A stretch of 64,000 bases of DNA, from the NCBI RefSeq assembly GCF_900187015.1, contig NZ_LT906479.1, forward strand, positions 2,914,001 through 2,978,000, given 5' to 3'. This document shows, in pieces, positions 11,832-20,993 of the stretch. Under the pieces are notes generated by a model. That model saw nothing but the letters and a program-made list of their open reading frames with translations. It had not been told where the DNA came from and made no database searches. Every line of letters starts with the position of its first letter. Position 1 is the first letter of the stretch. This DNA is from Serratia ficaria. GTDB taxonomy: Bacteria; Pseudomonadota; Gammaproteobacteria; Enterobacterales; Enterobacteriaceae. Position numbers and translations under genes: made by a program.

Positions 11832-11860
11832 AAGGTTTTTGTAATTTTACAACCAACCTT
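11832..11860 (+). repeat. Inverted repeat in the gapA leader
   Basis: A perfect palindrome TTGTAATTTTACAA (11839-11852) lies inside a longer imperfect inverted repeat with outer arms AAGGTT and AACCTT. It ends 30 bases before the gapA start codon. It could fold in the mRNA leader or bind a regulator. It resembles HexR half-sites (TGTAA/TTACA), but with 2 rather than 5 bases between them. Confidence 0.55.
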
Positions 11861-11878
11861 TTATTCACTAACAAATAG

Positions 11879-12886
<1,008 letters not shown>

Positions 12887-12911
12887 TGGAATGATGTTAA
12901 GCTGATGACGA

Positions 12912-12940
12912 GGGCGACATTTATGTCGCCCTTTTTATTT
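12912..12940 (+). terminator. Intrinsic terminator after gapA
   Basis: The stem GGGCGACAT / ATGTCGCCC with a 2-base loop is followed by TTTTTATTT. It lies 26 bases after the gapA stop and before the ribosome-binding site of yeaD. Confidence 0.88.
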
Positions 12941-12967
12941 GTGTTTAGGCGAACAAAAGGCCAACCG

Positions 12968-13843
12968 ATGAACGAAAAAATTTTCACCCTGCCCGTTAGC
13001 GAACAGATTTCTCCGTATATCAGCCAGCGGCAGCTCGATGAGCTGGGCGTCGTTGTGGTGTCGCACCCCAAAGTGCGCGCGGCGATCGCCCTGCAGGGCG
13101 CGCACCTGTTAGCCTGGCAGCCCAGCGGCGATCGGCCGGTTATCTGGCTCAGCGGCAATACCCCGTTCCAGAAAGGCAAGGCGGTCCGCGGCGGCGTGCC
13201 GATTTGCTGGCCCTGGTTCGGCCCGGTGGCGCAGCCTTCGCACGGCTTTGCCCGCAACCAACCCTGGAGCCTGACGGCGCACGATGAAGACGACAACGGC
13301 GTTATCCTCACCTTCACGCTGAAGGACAACGAGCAAACCCGTAAACTGTGGCCGCACGCCTTTACCTTGATTGCCCGCTTCAAGCTGGGCGAAGAATGCG
13401 AGATCGAGCTGGAGTCGCACGGCGACTACCAGGCGACTGCGGCGCTGCACACCTACTTCCAGATCGGCGATATCGAACAGGTTAAGGTGACGGGCCTTGG
13501 CGACAGCTATATCGACAAAGTGGCGGGCGGTGCGCCAGCGCGCCAAACCGGCGCGCTGACGTTCGTCGGCCAGACCGACCGCGTTTATACCCGGCCCGAA
13601 GCCTTCAGCCTGATAAAAGATCCGGCGCTGCAGCGCACCATCGAGGTTCATCATCACCATATGAGCGACGTGATCGCCTGGAACCCCGGCGTCGAGCTCT
13701 CCTGCAGCATGGCGGATATGACCAACGACGGTTACAAAACCATGGTGTGCGTGGAAACCGGCCGCGTCGGCAAGCCGCTGGTTGCCGCCGGCGAGCAGCC
13801 CGCACGGCTGGCGGTGACCTTCCGCAGCCGCAAAAACGCCTGA
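12968..13843 (+). CDS. yeaD: D-hexose-6-phosphate epimerase YeaD
   Basis: This 291-residue aldose-1-epimerase-like protein contains GGVPICWPWFGP and SHGFARNQPW, which carry active-site residues of the glucose-6-phosphate 1-epimerase family. It interconverts alpha and beta anomers of hexose-6-phosphates. The ATG at 12968 follows AAAAGG and matches the E. coli N-terminus (KIFxLPVxEQISP). As in E. coli, it follows gapA, but the yeaE gene that comes next in E. coli is missing and mipA is adjacent instead. Confidence 0.92.
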   Translation: MNEKIFTLPVSEQISPYISQRQLDELGVVVVSHPKVRAAIALQGAHLLAWQPSGDRPVIWLSGNTPFQKGKAVRGGVPICWPWFGPVAQPSHGFARNQPWSLTAHDEDDNGVILTFTLKDNEQTRKLWPHAFTLIARFKLGEECEIELESHGDYQATAALHTYFQIGDIEQVKVTGLGDSYIDKVAGGAPARQTGALTFVGQTDRVYTRPEAFSLIKDPALQRTIEVHHHHMSDVIAWNPGVELSCSMADMTNDGYKTMVCVETGRVGKPLVAAGEQPARLAVTFRSRKNA

Positions 13844-13960
13844 CCTTGTTTGGGGCGGCGCTGGCTACCGCCCCGCTTATCTACCCGCTCAGCCGTTAAG
13901 GCGCGGCGCGCTCACCGGCCCTGGCGGTTAGCCCTGGGCGCAGCGCACCGCAAACGAGCA

Positions 13961-13983
13961 AAAGGGGCGCGAGCGCCCCTTTG
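13961..13983. terminator. Bidirectional terminator between yeaD and mipA
   Basis: The stem AAAGGGGCG / CGCCCCTTT with a short loop has A on one side and T on the other, so it can serve both the plus-strand yeaD and the minus-strand mipA transcripts. Confidence 0.8.
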
Positions 13984-14020
13984 TGGTGCAGCCATTGCAC
14001 GATTAACGTGCAATGCGCCG

Positions 14021-14770
14021 TTAGAAGGTGTAGCTCACACCCGTCATCAACAACCCGGTGTATGATTTATCCACCATCGGACTGTCTTTCACTTCATCCG
14101 AGAGCTTAACGTAGCGCCCAACAAAGAAGGCATTCCAGTCCTTGTTGATTTTGTAGTTGGCACTCAGCTCAACATAGGGCGCCCAGCTGTCTTCCGGCGT
14201 GTAGCTGTCCAGGCCGCTGCGGCGCGATTCGTGTTCGCTGACGCCGTAGTAATATTTGTTCTGGTTTTTGCTGCTCCACATGACGCCCACGCCGGGAACC
14301 AGAGTGAGAGCGTCGAGGTCGAACTTGTACAGATACGCGACGTCGCCCACCAGGCCGTTGCTGTAGTCCAGGGTGTCACCGGTGAAGGTGGTGCGGAGGG
14401 TACCCCACTCGGCGTTGTGCGAGTAAGCCAGGCCGGCCATCAGGGTGCCGCGGCGTTTGTCCAATCGCTTCATGCGATCGTCGTCGCTGTCGCCCGGACG
14501 GAAGCCCAACGGCGAGTAGTAACCCATCAGGCTCAGCTGGTTTTCCTGATCTTTCCACAGGTAATAACCGGCGGTCAGCGTGCGGAAGTAGAAGTCGTCG
14601 CCTTCATAATTAATGACGGGTACCGGATAGACGCGGTCCTGATTACCGCGATACGGATCCGGGCTGACCAGCGCGGAAGCGCCGAGTGACCAGGTTCCAG
14701 CCTGAGCACTGTGCGCACAAACCATTGCGGAAGCGATAATGGCTAACGTTTTGAGTTGAGAGATCTTCAC
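14021..14770 (-). CDS. mipA: MipA/OmpV family outer-membrane protein
   Basis: This 249-residue protein has a signal peptide of about 24 residues (MKISQLKTLAIIASAMVCAHSAQA) and a predicted beta-barrel body with alternating aromatic residues, ending in the outer-membrane-type terminal YTF. E. coli MipA (248 aa) is an outer-membrane scaffold that links the lytic transglycosylase MltA to PBP1B. The position between yeaD and yeaG matches E. coli. Other OmpV-family proteins have different roles, so the MltA link is by homology only. Confidence 0.9.
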   Translation of the reverse strand: MKISQLKTLAIIASAMVCAHSAQAGTWSLGASALVSPDPYRGNQDRVYPVPVINYEGDDFYFRTLTAGYYLWKDQENQLSLMGYYSPLGFRPGDSDDDRMKRLDKRRGTLMAGLAYSHNAEWGTLRTTFTGDTLDYSNGLVGDVAYLYKFDLDALTLVPGVGVMWSSKNQNKYYYGVSEHESRRSGLDSYTPEDSWAPYVELSANYKINKDWNAFFVGRYVKLSDEVKDSPMVDKSYTGLLMTGVSYTF

Positions 14771-15217
14771 TGGTTCTTTTCCATAAATAACAGGGTTAAT
14801 AGCCGGCCTAGTTTATGTGAAAATTTAGTTACGCGCCTAATCTTTACAATAGAAAACAACCAAGATCGAATAACTTAGATCGGGAATATGAATTAATCAT
14901 GGCAGAAGCATGACGTTTTCTGCCTCAGGCCGCGCCAGACAAGGCATTTGGCCCCCGCCGAAATAACTGAGTCATTGATATGACTTAAAAAAAGCTTTTT
15001 CTGTCGCAGGAAATTTTTCGGTATGCCAACTAAGCTTAAATCAGAAGGTGAATTTATCCTGAGCCCAGTGGCAATACAGCGCAACTCGCGATAATAAGCG
15101 CACCAAGTTGGCATACGGGTTGCTGTACTCAGGTATATCTTCATTCTTTCGGGAGCCAGAACACGATCACCAGTTCCCTTTTTAACCTGTGCTAATAACG
15201 AAAGGACGGGCATCGCC
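14771..15217. other. Intergenic region mipA / yeaG
   Basis: About 450 AT-rich bases lie between the divergent mipA and yeaG genes. They contain the sigma-54 promoter at 15108, a 16-base inverted repeat (AGTCAT / ATGACT, 14970-14985) and a self-complementary AAAAAAGCTTTTTT tract just after it. An open frame on the minus strand here shows no coding character. Confidence 0.6.
15108..15124 (+). promoter_or_regulatory. Sigma-54 promoter for yeaGH
   Basis: TTGGCAT-ACGGG-TTGCT matches the RpoN consensus TTGGCAC-N5-TTGCW with the invariant GG at -24 and GC at -12 in exact spacing. It lies about 95 bases before the yeaG start. E. coli yeaGH is known to be NtrC/RpoN controlled in nitrogen starvation. 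I did not identify clear NtrC sites. Confidence 0.8.
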
Positions 15218-17152
15218 ATGAACATATTTGACCACTATCGCCAGCGCTACGAAGCTGCCAAGGACGAAGAGTTCACACTGCAGGAATTTCTTACCATTTG
15301 CCGGCAAGATCGCAGTGCATATGCCAATGCGGCCGAACGTCTGCTGATGGCTATCGGTGAACCAGTTATGGTGGACACCGCGCTTGAGTCACGCATGTCT
15401 CGCCTGTTCTCCAACCGCGTGATCGCACGCTATCCGGCCTTCGAGGAGTTCTACGGCATGGAGGAAGCGATCGAACAGATCGTTTCTTACCTGAGACACG
15501 CCGCGCAGGGCCTTGAAGAGAAGAAACAGATCCTGTACCTGCTGGGCCCGGTCGGCGGCGGGAAGTCATCGCTGGCTGAACGCCTGAAGGCGCTGATGCA
15601 GCGCGTGCCGATTTATACCCTGAGCGCCAACGGCGAGCGCAGCCCGGTAAACGATCATCCGCTGTGCCTGTTCAATCCGCAGGAGGATGCCTCTATTCTG
15701 GAAAAAGAATACAACATCCCCAACCGCTATCTCGGCACCATCATGTCGCCGTGGGCGGCGAAGCGCCTGCATGAGTTCGGCGGCGACATCACCAAGTTCA
15801 AAGTGGTGAAGGTGCGCCCTTCCATTCTGGAACAGATCGCCATCGCCAAAACCGAACCGGGCGATGAGAACAACCAGGACATCTCCGCGCTGGTCGGCAA
15901 GGTGGATATTCGCAAGCTGGAAAACCACGCGCAAAACGATCCCGACGCCTACGGATACTCCGGCGCCCTGTGCCGGGCCAACCAGGGGATCATGGAGTTC
16001 GTGGAGATGTTCAAGGCGCCGATCAAGGTGCTGCATCCGCTGTTGACCGCCACTCAGGAAGGCAACTACAACGGTACCGAAGGCATCTCCGCCCTGCCGT
16101 TCAGCGGCATTATTCTGGCGCACTCCAACGAATCGGAATGGGTCACCTTCCGCAACAACAAGAACAACGAGGCGTTCCTCGACCGCGTCTACATCGTCAA
16201 GGTGCCTTACTGCCTGCGGGTGTCGGAAGAGATCAAGATCTACGACAAACTGCTGGACCACAGTGAGCTGACCCATGCGCCATGCGCCCCGGGCACGCTG
16301 GAAACGCTGGCGCGCTTTACCGTGCTGTCGCGGCTGAAAGAGCCGGAAAACTCCAGCATCTACTCGAAGATGCGGGTCTATGACGGCGAAAGCCTGAAAG
16401 ACACCGATCCGAAGGCCAAGTCGTATCAGGAATACCGCGACTATGCCGGGGTTGATGAAGGCATGAACGGCCTCTCCACGCGCTTCGCCTTCAAGATTTT
16501 GTCGCGGGTGTTCAACTTCGATCACGCCGAGGTGGCGGCTAACCCGGTACACCTGTTCTACGTGCTGGAACAGCAGATCGAGCGCGAGCAGTTCCCGCAG
16601 GATCAGGCGGAGAAATACCTGGAGCACCTGAAAGGCTATCTGATCCCGAAATACGCCGAGTTTATCGGTAAAGAGATCCAGACCGCCTACCTGGAATCCT
16701 ACTCGGAATACGGTCAGAACATTTTTGACCGCTACGTGACCTATGCGGACTTCTGGATCCAGGATCAGGAGTACCGTGATCCGGATACCGGTCAACTGTT
16801 CGACCGCGAATCCCTCAACGCGGAACTGGAGAAAATAGAGAAACCGGCCGGCATCAGCAACCCGAAAGATTTCCGCAACGAAATCGTCAACTTCGTGCTG
16901 CGCGCCCGCGCCAACAACAGCGGCCGCAACCCTAACTGGACCAGCTACGAGAAGCTGCGCACGGTGATCGAGAAGAAAATGTTCTCCAACACCGAAGAGC
17001 TGCTGCCGGTGATTTCCTTTAACGCCAAGACCTCGACGGATGAGCAGAAAAAGCACGACGATTTCGTCGATCGCATGATGGAGAAAGGCTATACCCGCAA
17101 ACAGGTTCGCCTGCTGTGCGAATGGTATCTGCGGGTCAGAAAATCCTCATAA
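15218..17152 (+). CDS. yeaG: PrkA-family serine protein kinase YeaG
   Basis: This 644-residue protein has exactly the E. coli YeaG length. An AAA+-like N-terminal part carries the P-loop LLGPVGGGKSSLAERL (around residue 110), and the C-terminal part is the PrkA kinase domain. It is a cytosolic Ser/Thr kinase made under nitrogen starvation and stationary phase. It is followed after 131 bases by yeaH, with which it forms an operon in many proteobacteria, often with a SpoVR/YcgB gene. Here ycgB lies about 12 kb away, as a separate gene. Confidence 0.96.
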   Translation: MNIFDHYRQRYEAAKDEEFTLQEFLTICRQDRSAYANAAERLLMAIGEPVMVDTALESRMSRLFSNRVIARYPAFEEFYGMEEAIEQIVSYLRHAAQGLEEKKQILYLLGPVGGGKSSLAERLKALMQRVPIYTLSANGERSPVNDHPLCLFNPQEDASILEKEYNIPNRYLGTIMSPWAAKRLHEFGGDITKFKVVKVRPSILEQIAIAKTEPGDENNQDISALVGKVDIRKLENHAQNDPDAYGYSGALCRANQGIMEFVEMFKAPIKVLHPLLTATQEGNYNGTEGISALPFSGIILAHSNESEWVTFRNNKNNEAFLDRVYIVKVPYCLRVSEEIKIYDKLLDHSELTHAPCAPGTLETLARFTVLSRLKEPENSSIYSKMRVYDGESLKDTDPKAKSYQEYRDYAGVDEGMNGLSTRFAFKILSRVFNFDHAEVAANPVHLFYVLEQQIEREQFPQDQAEKYLEHLKGYLIPKYAEFIGKEIQTAYLESYSEYGQNIFDRYVTYADFWIQDQEYRDPDTGQLFDRESLNAELEKIEKPAGISNPKDFRNEIVNFVLRARANNSGRNPNWTSYEKLRTVIEKKMFSNTEELLPVISFNAKTSTDEQKKHDDFVDRMMEKGYTRKQVRLLCEWYLRVRKSS

Positions 17153-17283
17153 CGCCATAGCGAGTCGGCATTATCAGGGCCATGTCCAACGTTTTTACGC
17201 TGCGGCGGGGTCCAGGGACGGACCGGACCATTGCGCCGCCGCGTAAAGGACATGAAGAGTTGGCAACGTCGTTTGGGGGAAGT

Positions 17284-18552
17284 ATGGCCTATTTCATTGA
17301 TCGACGGCTTAACGGCAAAAACAAGAGCATGGTGAACCGCCAGCGCTTCTTGCGCCGTTACAAGTCGCAAATCAAACAGTCGATTGCCGAAGCCATCAAC
17401 AAGCGTTCGGTCACCGACGTAGACAGCGGGGAGTCGGTTTCGATCCCCACGGACGATATCAACGAACCGATGTTCCATCAGGGGCGCGGCGGCACGCGCC
17501 ACCGTGTGCATCCGGGCAACGATCACTTCGTGCAAAATGACCGCGTCGAACGCCCGCAGGGCGGCGGTGGCGGCGGCGGCGGCCAGGGCAACGCCAGCCA
17601 GGACGGCGAAGGCGAAGACGAATTTGTCTTCCAGATCTCCAAGGATGAATATCTCGACCTGCTGTTTGAAGACCTGGCGCTGCCCAACCTGAAAAAAAAT
17701 CAGTACAAGCAGCTGACGGAGTTTAAAACTCACCGCGCCGGCTACACCGCCAACGGCGTGCCGGCCAACATCAGCGTCGTGCGTTCGTTGCAGAACTCGC
17801 TGGCGCGGCGCACCGCCATGACCGCCGGGAAAAGGCGCGCCCTGCACGAGCTGGAGGATGAGCTCAGCCAGTTGGAAAACACCGAGCCGGTGCAGCTGCT
17901 GGAGGAGGAACGGCTGCGCAAAGAGATCGCCGAGCTGCGCAAGAAAATCGAAAGCGTGCCTTTTATCGACACCTTCGACCTGCGTTACAAAAACTATGAG
18001 CGCCGGCCGGAACCGTCCAGCCAGGCGGTGATGTTCTGCCTGATGGACGTGTCCGGCTCGATGGATCAGGCCACCAAGGATATGGCGAAGCGTTTCTACA
18101 TCCTGCTGTATCTGTTCCTGAGCCGCACCTACAAGAACGTTGAAGTGGTGTATATCCGCCACCATACGCAGGCCAAGGAAGTGGATGAGCAAGAGTTCTT
18201 CTACTCGCAGGAAACCGGCGGCACCATCGTTTCCAGCGCGCTGAAGCTGATGAATGACGTGGTCGAGGAGCGTTACGACCCCGCGCAGTGGAACATCTAC
18301 GCCGCACAGGCGTCGGACGGCGACAACTGGGCCGATGACTCGCCGCTGTGTCACGAGCTGCTGGCGAAGAAAATTTTGCCGATGGTGCGTTACTACAGCT
18401 ATATCGAAATCACCCGCCGCGCTCACCAAACGCTGTGGCGCGAATATGAAGATTTGCAGGCAAAATTCGACAATTTCGCCATGCAGCACATCCGCGAGCC
18501 GGACGATATCTATCCGGTATTCCGCGAGCTGTTCCACAAACAGACCGCGTAA
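17284..18552 (+). CDS. yeaH: YeaH family (DUF444) protein with VWA-like domain
   Basis: This 422-residue protein starts [20 protein letters not shown], close to E. coli YeaH (427 aa). It has a Gly-rich linker around residue 95 (a run of eight Gly) and a C-terminal von Willebrand A-like domain with the metal-site motif [15 protein letters not shown]. Function is unknown beyond partnership with the YeaG kinase. ATG 17284 follows GGGGGA; the frame is open 102 bases upstream but the extra part does not resemble the family. A terminator follows. Confidence 0.95.
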   Translation: MAYFIDRRLNGKNKSMVNRQRFLRRYKSQIKQSIAEAINKRSVTDVDSGESVSIPTDDINEPMFHQGRGGTRHRVHPGNDHFVQNDRVERPQGGGGGGGGQGNASQDGEGEDEFVFQISKDEYLDLLFEDLALPNLKKNQYKQLTEFKTHRAGYTANGVPANISVVRSLQNSLARRTAMTAGKRRALHELEDELSQLENTEPVQLLEEERLRKEIAELRKKIESVPFIDTFDLRYKNYERRPEPSSQAVMFCLMDVSGSMDQATKDMAKRFYILLYLFLSRTYKNVEVVYIRHHTQAKEVDEQEFFYSQETGGTIVSSALKLMNDVVEERYDPAQWNIYAAQASDGDNWADDSPLCHELLAKKILPMVRYYSYIEITRRAHQTLWREYEDLQAKFDNFAMQHIREPDDIYPVFRELFHKQTA

Positions 18553-18576
18553 TGCGTCACTCCCCTTTTAAAAATC

Positions 18577-18603
18577 AGCCGGCAAATCTTGCCGGCTTTT
18601 TAT
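18577..18603 (+). terminator. Intrinsic terminator after yeaH
   Basis: The stem AGCCGGCAA / TTGCCGGCT with a 3-base loop is followed by TTTTTA. It closes the yeaGH transcript 25 bases after the stop. Confidence 0.87.
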
Positions 18604-18735
18604 TCGCGAGCCGGCGGCGTGAAAACCGCTCATTCACATCGGGCGGAGTTTTATTTTTTCAGCGGCTAATAACCTAACGAACTAAACTTATAACCAAAGG
18701 CGCTTATAAGCCTTCGAACTCATACCGTGGTTTCT

Positions 18736-18760
18736 CCCGAACCTGTTTCGGGATTTTTTT
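18736..18760 (+). terminator. Orphan terminator-like hairpin
   Basis: The stem CCCGAA / TTCGGG is followed by A and seven T. A complete terminator already lies 130 bases upstream, so this one should end another transcript. It may close a small RNA starting near 18670-18690, where a second small hairpin (GGCGCTTATAAGCC) is seen. It could also be an attenuator for the gene at 18935. Confidence 0.5.
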
Positions 18761-18795
18761 GAGGTTTTTCCGAAACAGCCGTCTGAAGGACGGAG

Positions 18796-18915
18796 ATGCT
18801 TGATAGGAATATTCTTATTACGTTATCGTTAACATGTCACTCAGGCATGTACCTAAGTGAAATTTGCCCGATTTTATTTTTTATGGCTTCTCCGCCCGCT
18901 TCTGCGGGCAATTAA
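18796..18915 (+). CDS. Possible 39-residue leader peptide
   Basis: An ATG preceded by AAGGACGGAG opens a 39-codon frame starting MLDRNILITLSL and ending SPPASAGN. It stops 19 bases before the next gene. A hairpin (GCCCGC / GCGGGC) overlaps its 3' end, an arrangement that could couple its translation to the downstream gene. I recognise no family and it could be chance. Confidence 0.25.
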   Translation: MLDRNILITLSLTCHSGMYLSEICPILFFMASPPASAGN

Positions 18916-18934
18916 ATTTCACCAGGTTTAGATA

Positions 18935-19165
18935 ATGATCGACTATTCCCTCTACGGTCTCAACGAGAATGACGTTGACGAATACCGTACGCAAATCTGT
19001 TGCCTGATTGGCAAAAGCGTTATCCAGGTGCTCTCATCCAACAAGCCCATCAGCAAGCAAAACCTGATCTCTTACCTGTTGCACGAGGTAGAAAGACAGT
19101 CCGATGACTACTTCCAGAAACTGTACCGCGCCGCCATTGAGGTTATCGGCGTCAACGGGCGGTAG
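18935..19165 (+). CDS. Small YmgB/AriR-like regulatory protein
   Basis: This 76-residue acidic protein has no membrane segment. The C-terminal half (KQNLISYLLHEVERQSD, then YRAAIEVIGV) resembles the second helix pair of the YmgB/AriR/YcgZ connector family, where E. coli YmgB has a similar ...LIHSLETTSD...RKTLEIV pattern. Those proteins adjust Rcs phosphorelay output, biofilm and acid resistance. The resemblance is from memory and the N-terminal half is not conserved, so the assignment is tentative. A tiny membrane-peptide frame begins 7 bases downstream. Confidence 0.6.
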   Translation: MIDYSLYGLNENDVDEYRTQICCLIGKSVIQVLSSNKPISKQNLISYLLHEVERQSDDYFQKLYRAAIEVIGVNGR

Positions 19166-19171
19166 CGCGAG

Positions 19172-19270
19172 ATGCGAAAATTCGAACTTTATGCGTTGAT
19201 CGCCGTCGCCGTGGTTTTCGGGTTCATGTTGATCATCAACTGTCATCCCGGCCCCAGCGTTTATCCTTGA
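19172..19270 (+). CDS. Possible 32-residue membrane peptide
   Basis: A short frame starts MRKFELYALIAVAVVF, continues through one hydrophobic segment (about residues 6-22) and ends INCHPGPSVYP. It starts 7 bases after the previous stop, with GCGCGAG upstream. The YALIAV run is faintly like Hok-family toxins, but the conserved Hok C-terminal part and the usual long regulatory leader are absent. It is most likely either a coupled small membrane protein or chance. Confidence 0.35.
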   Translation: MRKFELYALIAVAVVFGFMLIINCHPGPSVYP

Positions 19271-19320
19271 ATTGCGCGCCAGGAAGTGACGGTCCTTGCC
19301 GACCGTCACCGCCGGCGGTT

Positions 19321-20010
19321 TTATAGCGAGCCCGCGGCCTCATCAATCAAAGCCGCGATTTGCTGCGGATGCGACGCCAGGGACGCATGGCTGGCGCCCA
19401 GCGTAATCACCTTTTTCGCCCGTAGCCGCCCCGCCATTCGTTGCTGATTTTCAGGCGCAATCATCCGATCGTCGCTGGAAATCTGATACCACGAGGGTTT
19501 GTGCTTCCACGCCGGTTCGCTGACGGGATTGCCGAAGGTGCTGGCCAGCGGCGCCTTTTGCGCCACCGCCATCACCAGCGCTTCATCGGCGGACAGATCC
19601 TGGCAAAAGCTCTGGTGGAACTTGTCGGTTTTTACCCATAGATAACCGTCGCTGTCGGGCGCCAGGTTCGCCGCCGCCGCCGGAGGATACTGCTGCGTGA
19701 TGCCACCGGCGCTTTCACCGGCATCCGGCGCGAAGGCGGCGATATAAACCAGCCCGACCACGTTCGGCTGATTGCCCATTTCCGTAATCACCGCGCCGCC
19801 ATAGGAATGCCCCACCAGCAATACCGGCCCGCGCTGCTGAGCGACCATTTTGCGCGTGCGCTCCGCATCATCAGCCAGGGAGGTTAATGGCATCTCGACG
19901 GCATGAATCGACTCATAGCCCCGGCGTGACAGTTCAAGAATGACTTTGCTCCAGTGCGCCGCTCCGCCCCAGAATCCGTGAACCAGAACGACGGTAGGTT
20001 TTGTGCTCAT
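19321..20010 (-). CDS. Alpha/beta hydrolase
   Basis: This 229-residue protein starts MSTKPTVVLVHGFWGGAAHW, with the oxyanion-hole HGFWGG. The nucleophile elbow GHSYGG lies near residue 80 and the catalytic His is probably in GASHASLASHP near the C-terminus. It has no signal peptide. It resembles the esterase/salicylate-esterase-like group common in Serratia and Pseudomonas; the substrate is unknown. ATG 20010 has AAGGA upstream and begins the fold exactly, so the longer open frame upstream is not used. The acetyltransferase gene lies just upstream on the same strand. Confidence 0.82.
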   Translation of the reverse strand: MSTKPTVVLVHGFWGGAAHWSKVILELSRRGYESIHAVEMPLTSLADDAERTRKMVAQQRGPVLLVGHSYGGAVITEMGNQPNVVGLVYIAAFAPDAGESAGGITQQYPPAAAANLAPDSDGYLWVKTDKFHQSFCQDLSADEALVMAVAQKAPLASTFGNPVSEPAWKHKPSWYQISSDDRMIAPENQQRMAGRLRAKKVITLGASHASLASHPQQIAALIDEAAGSL

Positions 20011-20146
20011 TGCGAATCCTTGTGTCACGTGAAGGGCCTTGCGCAAACGCGGATAGGCCCCCTGAAGCCCGACATCCGAGTGATATGCCAGGCCATACCC
20101 TTTGTATATAGTTGCCCTTGAGCCATTCGGCAATAGCTGCGAATAG

Positions 20147-20692
20147 TTAGCGCCGGCCGGGCCCGGCATTCCATTCTGCCCGGGTAATCGACCAAATCTC
20201 GGTGTCCATGCTCCCGCCGACGTAGTCACGCCGTTCGGTCGCCACCAGCCGCATGCCCGTTTTTTCCGAGAGCCGCCGGGAGGCGGCGTTAGCTGCGGCT
20301 TTAGATACCTGCAAGCGTTCCTGCCCCAGAACGTTGAACCAGTATTCCGTTACGGCGTAACAGGCTTCGCTCATCAACCCCTGGCGCTGCCATTCCCGCG
20401 CCAGCCAAAAGCCGCGGTTGTCGGCGCTGCCGAGGCTGAGATTGATGACGCCAATCAGCTGGCCATCGGCCTCCCTGCGCCTGATGGACCAAAACCAGGC
20501 GTTGCCGCTCGCCATGGCCGGCAATGCCGCGTGCTGCAGAAAATTCAGCGCCCCCTCCTTCGGGTAAGGCCAGGGGATTCGACGGGTCATATGCCGCACG
20601 ATTTCCCAATGGGGAAACAGCCGCTGAATATCCCCGGCATCGTCGATCGTCAGCGGCCGCAACACCAGGCGGGGCGTGGTTAACATTGGCAC
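20147..20692 (-). CDS. GNAT-family N-acetyltransferase (RimJ/RimL type)
   Basis: This 181-residue protein begins with the typical LTTPRLVLRPLTIDDA and has the acetyl-CoA-binding region around GFWLAREWQRQGLMSEA. The following NAASRRLSEKTGMR is the usual RimJ/RimL signature. It probably acetylates a small molecule or a protein amino group; the substrate cannot be read from the sequence. A GTG at 20692 has GGAGG about 12 bases upstream; ATG 20686 is the alternative start. Confidence 0.85.
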   Translation of the reverse strand: MPMLTTPRLVLRPLTIDDAGDIQRLFPHWEIVRHMTRRIPWPYPKEGALNFLQHAALPAMASGNAWFWSIRRREADGQLIGVINLSLGSADNRGFWLAREWQRQGLMSEACYAVTEYWFNVLGQERLQVSKAAANAASRRLSEKTGMRLVATERRDYVGGSMDTEIWSITRAEWNAGPGRR

Positions 20693-20844
20693 TGTCAGGA
20701 TACACCTCCCTCATTCTGCCGGGCACGTTATGGCTCATCGGCCGAAAAAAAACATTAGAACTAGGAATTTTACCTATCGCGATCTAAAATATCATGAAAA
20801 AACAAAGACAAATCACTCAGTAGATCGGGAAAAGGAATGTAGAC

Positions 20845-20934
20845 GTGAAGGAAATGATCTCCATACTCTTTATGGCATGCCTGCTGGCGCTGCTGTTTTC
20901 GTGGCTATTCGTCTACGGTCTTAACATTCATTGA
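20845..20934 (+). CDS. Possible 29-residue membrane peptide
   Basis: A GTG-initiated frame with AAAAGGAA upstream encodes a nearly all-hydrophobic peptide (MKEMISILFMACLLALLFSW, then LFVYGLNIH). It resembles in size and composition the single-span stress peptides of enterobacteria. It lies between a divergent GNAT gene and the convergent YqaE gene. No family is recognised. Confidence 0.4.
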   Translation: MKEMISILFMACLLALLFSWLFVYGLNIH

Positions 20935-20948
20935 TCATGTTCGCGAAT

Positions 20949-20976
20949 AAAAAACCCCGGCGCGTCGGCCAGGGTT
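20949..20976 (-). terminator. Intrinsic terminator of the YqaE gene
   Basis: Read on the minus strand, AACCCTGGC pairs with GCCGGGGTT (one G-T pair) around a 6-base loop and is followed by a T-run. It lies 18 bases after the YqaE stop. Confidence 0.75.
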
Positions 20977-20993
20977 GTTGGTGCAGTACGGGG

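Noticed and set aside
11839..11852. HexR operator at gapA
   Set aside because: The half-sites are present but with 2 instead of 5 spacer bases, so I list it only as a palindrome.
14893..15225. 110-codon minus-strand frame upstream of yeaG
   Set aside because: It covers the sigma-54 promoter and leader of yeaG, lacks a good ribosome-binding site and shows no protein-like pattern.
18796..19270. Hok/Sok-type toxin-antitoxin locus
   Set aside because: The small peptide at 19172 has only a vague Hok-like hydrophobic run. The Hok C-terminal residues, the overlapping mok frame and an antisense promoter are not visible.
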